Assembly: GCF_001746855.1 (NCBI RefSeq)
Contig: NZ_CP017298.1
Coordinates: 1,586,905-1,650,904 of the forward strand
Origin: Pauljensenia hongkongensis
Lineage (GTDB): Bacteria; Actinomycetota; Actinomycetes; Actinomycetales; Actinomycetaceae
Reading direction: 5' to 3'
DNA length: 64,000 bases
Below are positions 16,688 to 25,241 of the stretch, one piece after another. The notes beneath the pieces are model-generated. The model saw nothing but the letters and a program-made list of their open reading frames with translations, had not been told where the DNA came from and searched no databases. The number at the start of each line of letters is the position of its first letter. The first letter of the stretch is position 1. The position numbers and the translations under genes are program-made.

Positions 16688-18575
16688 TGCGGTTCCCCAC
16701 TCTGTCCTGCGCGCCCCTGCGCCGGGACGCTCCCACGGCCACGCAGCCGCTGAACACCAGTGCTGTGGCGAGCAGGAGGATCCGTTGCGCGTCGGCACCG
16801 GTCGTCGCCAGCGTGAGGTCGCATTCATCGCCCGAGGCGGTGCGGCCCACGACTTCCGAGACGACGGGGCGCCCATTCGCCCCCGTCGCGCCCGTGGGCG
16901 TCAGGCGAGTCGTGGTGCCGCCGCCGGTGCCCGCCAGGTCGGCGCCCGTCGGCGTGACCCGCATGGAGAGGGTGAGGGTGTAGGTCCCGGGCTCGGTGAA
17001 GAGCCAGTTCTGGTGCGCGTGGGTGTTGGGCGGCAGGGTGTAGGTGCTGCCGGCTCCGTCGAACACGTGCTCGCCGACCCCTCCCCCGAGGCTTCCGGAG
17101 TTGAAGACCGCGACGCGCCCGGGACCGTCGACGGAGTCAAGGGTGAAGTTCACCCCGCCTGTGGTGCCGTTGACGATCTCGTCCCTCTGGGAGTTCATGC
17201 CCAACCAGGGGACGCCCGGCACCTGGGTGGAGGAGATCAGCCACACCTGCGACCCGGGGGTGGCGACGAAGGAAGTCTCGTCGGGCGCCGTGATGCGGGC
17301 GGCGTCACCGAGGGCGAAGGTGAGGGAGGCGGGGTCCACCCATTGCGCGGGCGCACTGCGATCGTCCTTCACACGCGCGACCAGTTGCCCGTTCTCTATC
17401 GCGGGCCCCAGGTCGAAGTGCCCTTCCGTCGCATTCCCCGAGGCCCCCGGACCAACGCTGAAGGTGAGGGTCGTGCGCGCCGTGTTCGGCGAGGCCTGGT
17501 TGGAGGTGAGCGACGCCTGTTCCTCAGCGGTCGCCTCGCGGGTGATCGTGGTGGCCACGCACTTCTCGCCGCTCGACGAGGCGCGGGCCGCATTGCGCGC
17601 GTCCGACTGTCCGCTCGCCCTCCCGTCGCCCTGTGCGCTCGGCGAGGCGGTCGTATTACTGGCCGGGGCGGTCTGCTGTTGCGCGGTAGCGGGCTGCGAT
17701 GGCGCATTCGATGCGGGAACGCCAGCGGGGGCGAGGGCATTCGCGATCGCCTCGGATCCCACGGCGACGCGCAGCGCGAGTGTGGCCGGTGACTGGACGA
17801 CTGCGTCGGTCGTACTGCTCCACGCGGTGATCGTCATATTCAGTGAGTACTCACCCGGAGCTGTGAACATCCACGACAGCGTCCCCTCGGTCTGCTCCCC
17901 CAATGGGAGGATCGAGTAGGCCTCCGTGTCCGCGTCGGCGATATTGAAGGACCCGCCGTGGAGGACTGCGGTCGCCTTCCCGTTCGGATCCCTCCTGTAC
18001 ACGAGGACTTGGGAGCCCTCGGGACCCGAGGCCGTGACATTGATCTGCGCACGGTCGTATCCGGCCTCCCTGAGCGCACCCAGGGACCAGCCGAGCGCGT
18101 CCGCCCCATCGCCGGGCGCCTGGCCCATCTCGTAGCCCTCTGCGGACATGGGCGCATTCGCGCCTTTCAGTAGAGCGGAGTCATCCACTCCTAGCACCGC
18201 GTGTTGCGCATCCACTGCCAGCCCGTCCAGCGCGAGGCCGAGGCTCAATGTTTCACGTGAAACAGTCGCGACGACACGGAAGTCCCGACCGGCGGTTGCA
18301 GGAGCCTGGGAGCCGCCGCTCATGGGAGCGGCCTCATCGGAGGGCGCCACATACCCAGGAGAGGATTGCGGACCGAAAGAGTCGACGACCGCAGAGTCGA
18401 CCGCCGCCACTGGGGAGGGAGCCGCCCCACCATCCCCTTCGGACGCCCGCGCCCCTCCTTGCACGAGGGGAATGAGGAGCGCCGCACCCGCCAGCGAGGC
18501 GACGATCGTTCGTCGGAGCCGCTGGGTCCCGCTGACCGGGGCCAACGGACGGGAGCGGCGATTAGTGACGGCCAT
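16677..18575 (-). CDS. Cell-wall repeat protein, LATTG-sorted, first gene of metal operon
   Basis: The protein is 632 residues. It has a signal peptide, a first repeat (about 95-270; landmark WMFTAPGEYSLNM), a disordered Ala/Ser/Gln spacer, and a second repeat (about 350-545; landmarks VPWLGMNSQRDE and HAHQNWLFTEPGTYTL). The C-terminus has LATTG, a hydrophobic helix and an Arg-rich tail. LAXTG is the class E sortase motif of actinobacteria, so wall attachment is likely. It belongs to the ABC-associated wall repeat family (TIGR03773 type). ATG 18575 is chosen over TTG 18584 because AAAGG at about 18589 sits at normal distance. A parS site (18249-18264) lies within the gene and encodes VSRET. 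A Zur/Fur-like box sits 32 bases upstream. Confidence 0.85.
   Translation of the reverse strand: MAVTNRRSRPLAPVSGTQRLRRTIVASLAGAALLIPLVQGGARASEGDGGAAPSPVAAVDSAVVDSFGPQSSPGYVAPSDEAAPMSGGSQAPATAGRDFRVVATVSRETLSLGLALDGLAVDAQHAVLGVDDSALLKGANAPMSAEGYEMGQAPGDGADALGWSLGALREAGYDRAQINVTASGPEGSQVLVYRRDPNGKATAVLHGGSFNIADADTEAYSILPLGEQTEGTLSWMFTAPGEYSLNMTITAWSSTTDAVVQSPATLALRVAVGSEAIANALAPAGVPASNAPSQPATAQQQTAPASNTTASPSAQGDGRASGQSDARNAARASSSGEKCVATTITREATAEEQASLTSNQASPNTARTTLTFSVGPGASGNATEGHFDLGPAIENGQLVARVKDDRSAPAQWVDPASLTFALGDAARITAPDETSFVATPGSQVWLISSTQVPGVPWLGMNSQRDEIVNGTTGGVNFTLDSVDGPGRVAVFNSGSLGGGVGEHVFDGAGSTYTLPPNTHAHQNWLFTEPGTYTLTLSMRVTPTGADLAGTGGGTTTRLTPTGATGANGRPVVSEVVGRTASGDECDLTLATTGADAQRILLLATALVFSGCVAVGASRRRGAQDRVGNRSAH
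18249..18264. promoter_or_regulatory. parS: parS site 3, inside the wall repeat protein gene
   Basis: This is a perfect TGTTTCACGTGAAACA within the coding sequence, where its frame encodes VSRET. It has no extended palindrome beyond the 16-bp core. It lies about 12 kb from oriC on the parAB side. Confidence 0.93.
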
Positions 18576-19050
18576 GGAATCCAACCTTTGACTGCAATTT
18601 ACATTGAATGAGAATCGTTATCATTATAGGCTCTGGGTTCCCGGAACGCCCAATCGATGCGACAACGCTCTGAAACCCGGGGCTCCGGGCACACTGCCCG
18701 CGGCTCGGCCCGGCCGTTCCCCGCATCCTGGACACCCCGCGCGCCCCTCGCGCAGCCACGTACCCGTCACCCCACCTGCGTCCTTCGGCCCCAGGGAACT
18801 TCATAGCCACGACACCGCCACCCCAGCGCCCTGCGCGCCCACCCCAATGTGCCTGGCGCACCTCGACGACCAACAGTCCGACAACGCCAGGCAGGGCCGC
18901 CACTCCCCCGCCTTGCGCGCCTCGGGACGGTGGGCCTTTCCCCCATGCGCCTGGTGCGCCTTCCGGCCACCGGAGCCATCCGATCCGGGCAAAACGGATC
19001 GCGGACGCGCGCAGCGGAGATACCATGAAGTAGCTGACTGAGGAGGCGGA
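18576..19050. other. Divergent intergenic region with metal-regulator box
   Basis: 475 bases lie between the divergent metal operon and the orphan pair starting at 19051. The 50 bases next to the operon are AT-rich and hold the Zur/Fur-like box. The remainder is GC-rich with no recognisable gene, RNA or repeat. The open frames across it have no supporting start or family resemblance. Confidence 0.55.
18607..18625 (-). promoter_or_regulatory. Zur/Fur-family operator before the metal operon
   Basis: AATGAGAATCGTTATCATT is an imperfect 19-bp palindrome with the AATGA...TCATT arms and the central A/T-C-G pattern of Fur-superfamily boxes. It sits 32 bases upstream of the first operon start, where repressor binding would block transcription. 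Because the operon encodes a ZnuA/B/C-like importer, the likely regulator is Zur (zinc), but Fur or Mur cannot be excluded from sequence. Confidence 0.7.
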
Positions 19051-19629
19051 GTGGACGAGATACTCATTCGGCAGCGCGAGAAGACGCTGCGCCAGTTCAA
19101 GGCCAAGGGCCAACCGGTCCATGAGTCCGAGGAGTTCATGGACAACGCGTTGCAGTACATGGACGCCCACATGCAACAGGCGTCCTCCAAAGTGGAACTC
19201 GCATTCCTCGCGGCCGAGTACTCCCAGAACCAAGCGGGCCGCACCTGCATCCCCTCCGTCGGGGGCACCAAGTTCCGCCCATGGAACTTCAACCTCCTCT
19301 CAGTCGACGAGAGCGTCGAGAACCTGCACTTCGTCGCGGTGCGGGCGAAGGACTGGGCGTTCGCGCAGGTTTCCACCTCGGATGGGAGGAACCTCGCCCA
19401 AGGCACACCCGAGTACCTCAACCACATCGCGACTGTGGATCCTGATTTCATCCAACTGCTGCGCGAGAACCCCGACCTCTTCGACGGCATCGCCTCCGGG
19501 CGGATCCGCCTGCACAACGATATGTGCTGGGTCGATGACACGGGCCTCGACTCCATCCAGTACCGCTCGCAGCCTTTCGTCTTCACGCCCGAAACCTTGG
19601 CGGTCCTGAGAGAGAGGATCCACTCATGA
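19051..19629 (+). CDS. Hypothetical protein, first of a coupled pair
   Basis: I do not recognise this 192-residue soluble protein. It has no signal peptide or TM helix. The N-terminal ~45 residues are helical and charged; the middle has alternating strands (GTKFRPWNFNLLSV, LHFVAVRAKDWAFAQV) and the end carries DNDMCW-like aromatic/acidic motifs (LHNDMCWVDDTGL). GTG 19051 is supported by AGGAGG 8 bases upstream. Its stop overlaps the next start as ATGA, so the two are coupled. A toxin/antitoxin or immunity-type pair is possible from the organisation alone; no catalytic motif is evident. Confidence 0.6.
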   Translation: MDEILIRQREKTLRQFKAKGQPVHESEEFMDNALQYMDAHMQQASSKVELAFLAAEYSQNQAGRTCIPSVGGTKFRPWNFNLLSVDESVENLHFVAVRAKDWAFAQVSTSDGRNLAQGTPEYLNHIATVDPDFIQLLRENPDLFDGIASGRIRLHNDMCWVDDTGLDSIQYRSQPFVFTPETLAVLRERIHS

Positions 19630-20129
19630 CCGAGTTCATCGCGCTGCGCCCCGAGCGCGTCGACCAGATCATCACCGCGTGGGCTGCGGTGCGATGGCCC
19701 CTCAAGGAACGCCACGCCGCCCACCTGTTCGCCCAGACCGGCTTCATGCCCGACAGGCACGGCACCCACGCCTTCCGCTCGGAGCTGTGCCCTGTGGCGG
19801 ACTCCTTCTTCATCTCGAATGGGAAACACGTCCAGAGCGCGCACGTCGCCCTATCGACTATCGCCACTCCTGACCAGTACGGACGCTCCGCTCCGCTCAC
19901 CCAATCCGTGTACCTCACCTACGCCCAGATCATCGACGCCCGTACCGGCGCCAAGCGCGAGGCCGAGGACGACGGGACAGGACCGCAGGCGCGGTGGCGC
20001 CTGGCCAATGGATCGAACATCGTTCTTGGAGCCAATCAAGCGCTGGTGGATCTGACAGTCAACTCCCCCGAGCAGACGGCGATCCTCGATTGGCAGATCC
20101 TCTGGGAACTCCAAGGGCGGCCCGAGTAA
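19626..20129 (+). CDS. Hypothetical protein, second of a coupled pair
   Basis: The 167-residue soluble protein begins LRPERVDQIITAWAAVRWPL and contains tryptophan-rich strands and a central SVYLTYAQIIDARTG. It weakly recalls small actinobacterial proteins annotated DUF6301, a memory-based hint only. It overlaps the preceding gene by 4 bases (ATGA), implying joint function. No signal, TM or catalytic motif is seen. No terminator is visible directly after it. Confidence 0.55.
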   Translation: MTEFIALRPERVDQIITAWAAVRWPLKERHAAHLFAQTGFMPDRHGTHAFRSELCPVADSFFISNGKHVQSAHVALSTIATPDQYGRSAPLTQSVYLTYAQIIDARTGAKREAEDDGTGPQARWRLANGSNIVLGANQALVDLTVNSPEQTAILDWQILWELQGRPE

Positions 20130-20396
20130 CGACCCGACGAGGGGAACGGAAGCAAGATCCCTCCCCGCCCCCGCCAACAACGCCACACCCTCCTGCACCA
20201 GCGCAGCCCCGGCGCACGATGCCCGCCAAGGGCGACGGAAGCGACGCGCCAGCGGATGTTCAGAAGGCTGACGGCATGAGCGCGGGCGCAAGCGCAGTCT
20301 CCCCGCGCAGAGCGCCGACGAACCCACTCCCCCCGGGAACAGAGCCCGATTCGCGGAGCGCCCGCCCCGCACCATCAGTTGGTAGCCCCAGGGCCG

Positions 20397-20493
20397 GGAG
20401 TCGGGACCCACCCCGTTAGCGAACGCCTCCGGGGCTAGGAGTCGGGACCCACCTCGTTAGCGAATGCCTCCGGGGCTAGGAGTCGGGGCCCAT
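20397..20493. repeat. 41-bp tandem direct repeat, 2.3 copies
   Basis: Copies begin at 20397, 20438 and (partial) 20479 and start GGAGTCGGGACCCACC. The first two differ at only a few positions (for example ACCCCG versus ACCTCG). There are no spacers, so it is not a CRISPR array. It lies in the intergenic region upstream of the aminotransferase. Confidence 0.85.
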
Positions 20494-20635
20494 CCCTTCA
20501 TCCCCGGATGGGATGCCGGGAACGGATCCCGCCTCGTGAACCGATCGCGATCACAGCGCCATGATCACCGCACGCCGCGCGGCGCGGGACACCCGCCCCA
20601 CAGCGCGGCAAGACCCACAGCCCCACTCCGGAAGC

Positions 20636-20665
20636 ATTCGATTGTTTCACGTGAAACAATCGAAT
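20636..20665. promoter_or_regulatory. parS: parS site 4 in an extended 30-bp palindrome
   Basis: The core TGTTTCACGTGAAACA is at 20643-20658. The symmetry extends perfectly to 15 bp per arm (ATTCGAT... / ...ATCGAAT). It is intergenic, 123 bases before the aminotransferase start. Confidence 0.95.
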
Positions 20666-20787
20666 CGCGCCCACTGGGACACCCTTTTCCGGCCTGCGGT
20701 ACCCGCCCGCACCGGAGCCGAAAAAGTGGCACACTTGACCTATCCGCGCCCCGAACGAAGGGCGCGTCAGAACAAAGGAAGACACGC

Positions 20788-22086
20788 GTGAGCACGCCCA
20801 CCCCCTCCCCGCAGGGAAAGACACCCCACCACGGCACCCGCCTCGACCCTTGGTTCGACGCCTACGCCGAGCGAGCTCACAACCTGCGCGCATCCGAGAT
20901 CCGCGCTCTGTTCTCCGTCGTGTCCCGGCCCGAAGTCGTTTCCCTGGCCGGCGGAATGCCCAATCTCAAGGATCTGCCGCTCGACCGGCTCGCCGCCTCC
21001 GCCGAGCGCCTCATCACCAGGCACGGAGCGCAGGCCATGCAGTACGGGAGCGGGCAGGGTTGGGAGGTCCTGCGCGAACGGATCACCGAGGTCATGACCT
21101 ACGACGGCATCATCGGCGCCGATCCCGACAACGTCGTCGTCACCACGGGGAGCCAGCAGGCGCTCGACCTCGTCACCGAGCTCTTCGTCGACCCAGGCGA
21201 CGTCGTCCTCGCCGAGGCCCCCTCTTACGTAGGCGCCCTCGGCGTCTTCCGCGCGCGCCAAGCCGACGTCATCCACGTCCCCATGGACGAGCACGGCCTG
21301 ATTCCCGAGGCCCTCGTCGAAACGATCCGCAATGCGCGCGCCGCGGGGAAGACCATCAAGTTCATCTACATCGTCCCGAACTACCACAACCCCGCTGGGG
21401 TCACCCTCTCCCTGGAACGGCGCCCGGTCATCGCCGAGATCTGCATGCGCGAGCGCATCCTCATCGTGGAGGACAATCCCTACGGCCTGCTGGGCTTCCA
21501 CTCCGACCCCCTGCCCGCTCTCAAGTCCTTCTCCCCCGAAGGCGTCGTCTACCTGGGCTCCTTCTCCAAGATGTTCGCACCCGGGTTCCGCATCGGATGG
21601 GCGTACGCCCCCCACGCGATCCGGGCAAAGCTGGTGCTCGCCTCGGAATCCGCCATCCTGTGCCCCTCCATGGTCGGCCAAATGGCCATCGCGGACTACC
21701 TCGGCGATTACGACTGGTACGGGCAGGTGAAGTCCTTCCGCGCGATGTACGCCGAGAGGTGCAAGGCGATGCTGGACTCCCTGGCCGAGTACATACCCGA
21801 TTGCCGGTGGACCGTTCCCGAGGGCGGCTTCTACACGTGGGTGACCCTGCCCGACGGCCTCGACGCGAAGGCCATGCTCCCCCGTGCTGTGCGCGCGCGG
21901 GTCGCCTATGTCGCCGGAACGGCCTTCTACTACGACGGCCAAGGGAACGACCACATGCGCCTGTCCTTCTGCTACCCCACACCCGAGCGGATCCGCGAGG
22001 GAGTCCGCCGCCTTTCCACCGTCGTCAACGCGGAGAAGGACATCGTCGACATGTTCGGAACAGGTGACAACCCGTCGTCCCGCTGA
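20788..22086 (+). CDS. PLP-dependent aminotransferase, class I/II (AAT-I fold)
   Basis: The protein is 432 residues, normal for the LysN/2-aminoadipate aminotransferase-like group. The PLP region shows YIVPNYHNPAG (Asn/Pro cofactor contacts), VEDNPYG with the pyridine-nitrogen Asp, YLGSFSKMFAPGFRIGW with the Schiff-base Lys in SFSK, and a C-terminal MRLSFCYP with the substrate-binding Arg. It transfers amino groups between an amino acid and a 2-oxo acid; the substrate is not readable. GTG 20788 follows AAAGGAAG at normal distance; the open frame upstream carries no family sequence. The Ddl-like gene follows after 27 bases. This aminotransferase-ligase-parB order recurs near origins in related actinobacteria. 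Confidence 0.88.
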   Translation: MSTPTPSPQGKTPHHGTRLDPWFDAYAERAHNLRASEIRALFSVVSRPEVVSLAGGMPNLKDLPLDRLAASAERLITRHGAQAMQYGSGQGWEVLRERITEVMTYDGIIGADPDNVVVTTGSQQALDLVTELFVDPGDVVLAEAPSYVGALGVFRARQADVIHVPMDEHGLIPEALVETIRNARAAGKTIKFIYIVPNYHNPAGVTLSLERRPVIAEICMRERILIVEDNPYGLLGFHSDPLPALKSFSPEGVVYLGSFSKMFAPGFRIGWAYAPHAIRAKLVLASESAILCPSMVGQMAIADYLGDYDWYGQVKSFRAMYAERCKAMLDSLAEYIPDCRWTVPEGGFYTWVTLPDGLDAKAMLPRAVRARVAYVAGTAFYYDGQGNDHMRLSFCYPTPERIREGVRRLSTVVNAEKDIVDMFGTGDNPSSR

Positions 22087-22113
22087 CCGCCGACCCACAT
22101 CTAGGAGCACCCC

Positions 22114-23085
22114 ATGGCAACCCCCACCAAAGTCCTCATCATCGCCGGCGGGCTCACCCACGAGCGCGACGTCTCCGTCCGCTCGGGGCGCCGGGTGGCG
22201 AATATCCTCACCCGCGCAGGATTCGTGGTCCGCATCACTGATGTCAATGACACGCTCGTGTCCACTATTGCCTCATTCCAGCCCAATGTCGTATGGCCCC
22301 TGGTCCACGGCTCCATCGGCGAGGACGGCTCCCTGCAGACGCTACTGGAATCCCTCGGCATCCCCTTCGTCGGATCCGCGAGCGTCCAATCCATGCTCGC
22401 CTCGAACAAGCCGACGGCGAAGGCGCTCCTGGCCTCGGCGGGAATGCCGACACCTGGATGGTTCTCACTCCCCCAGGCCCTTTTCCGCCAGGTCGGCGCC
22501 ACCAACGTCCTCAGCGCCATCGAGCACGGCGTGAGCTTCCCCGTCGTCATCAAACCCACCGACGGCGGCAGCGCCCTGGGGCTGTCCACGGCCCACAACG
22601 CGGAAGAACTACGCACCGCCATGGTCGACGCCTTCGCCTACGGGCAGAAACTCATGGTCGAGCAGCGCATCGACGGCCGCGATGTCGCGGTCTCCGTCGT
22701 CGACCTGGGCGACGGCCCCATCGCCCTGCCGCCTGTGGAGATCTCCACCGACGGGGGCCGCTACGACTACGACGCCAGGTACACGACTGACGAGACCGAG
22801 TACTTCGTGCCCGCCCGCCTCGAATCGAATGCGCTCGCCGATCTGCGCGCGGCAGCCATCGAAGCCCACACCGCGTTGGGACTCCGCCACTTGTCCCGCA
22901 TCGACTTCGTCATCGACGAGGACGGGACGTGCTGGTTCATCGATGCCAATGTCGCACCCGGAATGACGGACACGTCGTTGCTCCCCCAGGCGGCGGAGGC
23001 GGCCGACGACTATTCCTTCGCCGCGTTCTGCAAGGAGGTCGTCGACTTCGTCGCCTCAACCGGCGGGAACTCCACAAGCGAGTAG
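22114..23085 (+). CDS. D-alanine-D-alanine ligase-like ATP-grasp protein
   Basis: The 323-residue protein has the Ddl N-domain (LIIAGGLTHERDVSVRSG, PLVHGSIGEDGSLQTLLE, GIPFVGS), the ATP-grasp lid (FPVVIKPTDGGSALG), and the metal-binding end (RIDFVIDEDGTCWFIDANVAPGMTD). Ddl makes the D-Ala-D-Ala dipeptide for peptidoglycan. The family match is clear, but near-origin actinobacterial copies can be a second, divergent ligase, so a different dipeptide or amide product is possible. It is 27 bases after the aminotransferase and likely cotranscribed. A strong hairpin terminator follows the stop. Confidence 0.82.
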   Translation: MATPTKVLIIAGGLTHERDVSVRSGRRVANILTRAGFVVRITDVNDTLVSTIASFQPNVVWPLVHGSIGEDGSLQTLLESLGIPFVGSASVQSMLASNKPTAKALLASAGMPTPGWFSLPQALFRQVGATNVLSAIEHGVSFPVVIKPTDGGSALGLSTAHNAEELRTAMVDAFAYGQKLMVEQRIDGRDVAVSVVDLGDGPIALPPVEISTDGGRYDYDARYTTDETEYFVPARLESNALADLRAAAIEAHTALGLRHLSRIDFVIDEDGTCWFIDANVAPGMTDTSLLPQAAEAADDYSFAAFCKEVVDFVASTGGNSTSE

Positions 23086-23113
23086 CCCCGCGGCCCCGAT
23101 GCCAAAGGCGGCC

Positions 23114-23145
23114 AGAGCCCCGGATCCTGGAGGATCCGGGGCTCT
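23114..23145. terminator. Bidirectional intrinsic terminator
   Basis: A perfect 14-bp stem (AGAGCCCCGGATCC / GGATCCGGGGCTCT) with loop TGGA is followed by TTT. It lies between the convergent Ddl-like and HAD genes and can serve both. Confidence 0.9.
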
Positions 23146-23153
23146 TTCCCCGC

Positions 23154-23783
23154 TCAGAGCAGGTAACCGAACTCTCTGAGGCGCTGACGCGCGTCCAACG
23201 GATTCGTCCACAGGATCCCGCCCATGCCCATGAGTTCGGCCGCCCGCACGTTGACCTTGCGGTCATCGACGAAGACAACGTCGTGGACGTTCGATCCCGA
23301 CTGGACGAGGGCGTCCCTGTAGATCCCGCGTTGCGGTTTGCACACCCCGTAGTCGCAGGAGAACACGAAGAAGTCGAAACAGCTCCCCCATTCGGACTCT
23401 TTGATCGACCGGGAGACCGAGTAGGGGGCGTTGGAGACAATGCCGAGCCTCGCTCCTCCGCGCCTCAGATCGCGGGCCAGTTCGATGACATCGGGATTGG
23501 CGTCGAGCATGCGCGCCGTATCCAGGCCGACGAGTTCCTTGAGGGTCGCGGGGCTGGGTTCGGGGAGCCCACAGTCGCCGGCGACACGGTCCCAGAACTG
23601 CCTATCCGAGCAACCTGCATCGTACTCGCCGCGATGCGCCCAGATCGCCTGGTCGACGAGGCGGGCGAAAGCCGCCGTCTCCTCGCCGAGCAATGCGGCA
23701 ACAGCCAGCGGATCGGGATGGGAGTCCACCAGCACGCCGCCGACATCGAAAAGCACGCTGCGCGTACTGCTTGAAGCAATCAT
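23154..23783 (-). CDS. HAD-family hydrolase
   Basis: The 209-residue haloacid-dehalogenase-fold phosphatase has motif I LFDVGGVLVD (nucleophile and acid Asp replaced by the D-x-G-G-V form common in HAD-IA/epoxide-hydrolase-like members), motif II GIVSNAPYS, motif III Lys in VCKPQRGIY, and motif IV VFVDDRKVN. In this V-G-G-V form the second Asp of DxD is missing, so it may be a dehalogenase-like or weak phosphatase. The substrate is unknown. The start is ATG 23783; the gene converges on the terminator shared with the Ddl-like gene and has no obvious partner. Confidence 0.85.
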   Translation of the reverse strand: MIASSSTRSVLFDVGGVLVDSHPDPLAVAALLGEETAAFARLVDQAIWAHRGEYDAGCSDRQFWDRVAGDCGLPEPSPATLKELVGLDTARMLDANPDVIELARDLRRGGARLGIVSNAPYSVSRSIKESEWGSCFDFFVFSCDYGVCKPQRGIYRDALVQSGSNVHDVVFVDDRKVNVRAAELMGMGGILWTNPLDARQRLREFGYLL

Positions 23784-23927
23784 GCCTTTCGCTCCTTCAT
23801 CAGATCGGGGTTCCCGGCACTGGAAACCCTTAGTGTATTTACCGGTATCCGGACGCGCACGCGCTAAGAATGTCAGCTTTCGAACATACCGACTCTGAGC
23901 AGCAGCGTTCTACGGATCTGGATGCCC

Positions 23928-25211
23928 TCAGTGTCGGAGAATGAGATCGGCAATGCGCTGCAGGTCATCGGAACCCGCGAACTCGATGACGATCTTCCCC
24001 TTCTTGCGCCCTTCTGTGATCGTCACGCGCGTTTCGTAGACATCCTGGAGTGCGGTGACAACACTCTCCCCGAGCGCCGAAACCTGTGGCTTCTTGCGGG
24101 CGCGCGGCTTGGGGCCCGCTTTGACCTTGCCGAGTCGCACCAGCTCCTCCGTGGTCCGCACGGAAAGGCCCTCACTGATGATCCGATCAGCCAAGCGCTC
24201 CATCTCATCGGCTGAGGGAAGCGCCAGGAGGGCGCGGGCATGGCCTGCGGAGATCACCTGGGCGGCGACCTTCTTCTGAACGGCGGGGGGCAGCTTCAAC
24301 AGACGGAGGGTGTTGGCGATTTGCGGACGAGAACGCGCGATGCGCTTGGCCAGTTCTTCCTGCGTCGCACCGAAATCGGCCATGAGCTGCTGATACGCGG
24401 AAGCCTCTTCCAGCGGATTGAGCTGAGCGCGGTGCAGGTTCTCCAGAAGGGCGTCCCGCAGCAGATCACTGTCATCGGTTTGCCGGATGATCGCGGGAAT
24501 CGTCGTCTCGCCCGCCAGCTGGGAGGCGCGGAGCCGGCGCTCGCCCATAATGAGCTCGTACTTCGCATCGGGCTTCTCGGCGAGGTACTCCTTGAGTCGG
24601 CCTTCAGGTTCACCGTCAGGAATCGGGCGCACGACGACCGGCTGCAGGACGCCGACCTCTTTGATGGAGGCGGCCAGTTCGGCGAGATCCTCCTCGTCGA
24701 AGATCTCACGGGGTTGCTTCGCATTGGGAACGATCTGATCAACAGGAACCTCCGCGAAGGAGGCGCCCGGAACAGGAAGCAGTTCAACCTCTTCCGATGT
24801 TTCACGTGAAACATCGGAAGGGGCATCCGGCACCAGCCGTTCCACGGGGAGGACGCTGTCAGCCCCGGCAGAGGGCGCACGATCCGTTCCCCTGGAAGGC
24901 GCGGCTCCGTCTTCCGCCACGTCTTTCACTGGAGTGGCCTGTCGCAGCATTTCCGCTCGCTTAGCAGGGCCCCGTTTCTTCCCCTGCGCGGAAGAGCGCT
25001 GCTTCGGCTGGAGCAGTTCCTTCGCTGAACCACCGCGTTGGCGGGTGTTCCCCTCGGGGAAGAAGACATCAAGGGGACTGCCGCCGGCCCTGGGCGCCGG
25101 AGCCTGCGACGGAGCATCCTGCACCGGGGGGATGAGCGCCCCGAGCCCCCTGCCAAGACCCGTGTGCTTGCGCCCGCGCTTCACGCCATCAGCCTTCTGA
25201 ACATCCGCCAT
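23928..25211 (-). CDS. parB: Chromosome-partitioning protein ParB
   Basis: The protein is 427 residues, long for ParB because of a ~170-residue polar N-terminal region. That region begins with the ParA-contact motif (KHTGLGRGLGALIPP). The CTPase/N-domain starts at VPVDQIVPNAKQPRE and shows ERRLRASQLAG (the GxRRxxA nucleotide-binding patch). A helix-turn-helix DNA-binding region (TQEELAKRIARSRPQIANTLRLL) follows, then a basic linker and a C-terminal dimerisation domain. ParB binds parS, loads as a CTP clamp and spreads, guiding origin segregation and SMC loading. A parS site lies inside the gene and encodes VSRET; another lies 31 bases upstream. ATG 25211 has GAAGGAG at good distance. Confidence 0.97.
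   Translation of the reverse strand: MADVQKADGVKRGRKHTGLGRGLGALIPPVQDAPSQAPAPRAGGSPLDVFFPEGNTRQRGGSAKELLQPKQRSSAQGKKRGPAKRAEMLRQATPVKDVAEDGAAPSRGTDRAPSAGADSVLPVERLVPDAPSDVSRETSEEVELLPVPGASFAEVPVDQIVPNAKQPREIFDEEDLAELAASIKEVGVLQPVVVRPIPDGEPEGRLKEYLAEKPDAKYELIMGERRLRASQLAGETTIPAIIRQTDDSDLLRDALLENLHRAQLNPLEEASAYQQLMADFGATQEELAKRIARSRPQIANTLRLLKLPPAVQKKVAAQVISAGHARALLALPSADEMERLADRIISEGLSVRTTEELVRLGKVKAGPKPRARKKPQVSALGESVVTALQDVYETRVTITEGRKKGKIVIEFAGSDDLQRIADLILRH
24791..24820. promoter_or_regulatory. parS: parS site 5 inside parB, extended 30-bp palindrome
   Basis: The core TGTTTCACGTGAAACA is at 24798-24813, with perfect symmetry to 15 bp per arm. It is located in the disordered N-terminal part of parB, where coding constraint is low. 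parS within parB is also known in Bacillus (spo0J). Confidence 0.95.
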
Positions 25212-25241
25212 TGCGATACTCCTTCAATTGCGTCAGCTCAT

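Larger units (their letters stand above)
20130..20787. other. 658-base intergenic region with tandem repeat and parS
   Basis: No credible gene lies here. It contains a 41-bp tandem direct repeat at 20397-20493 and an extended parS palindrome at 20636-20665. A TTGACC hexamer at 20735-20740 could be a -35 for the aminotransferase gene, but no convincing -10 follows at the right distance. The frame that leads into the aminotransferase is open from 20464, but its sequence is unlike that family until 20788. Confidence 0.55.

Noticed and set aside
20397..20493. Possible CRISPR array
   Set aside because: The units abut directly with no spacers and there are no cas genes.
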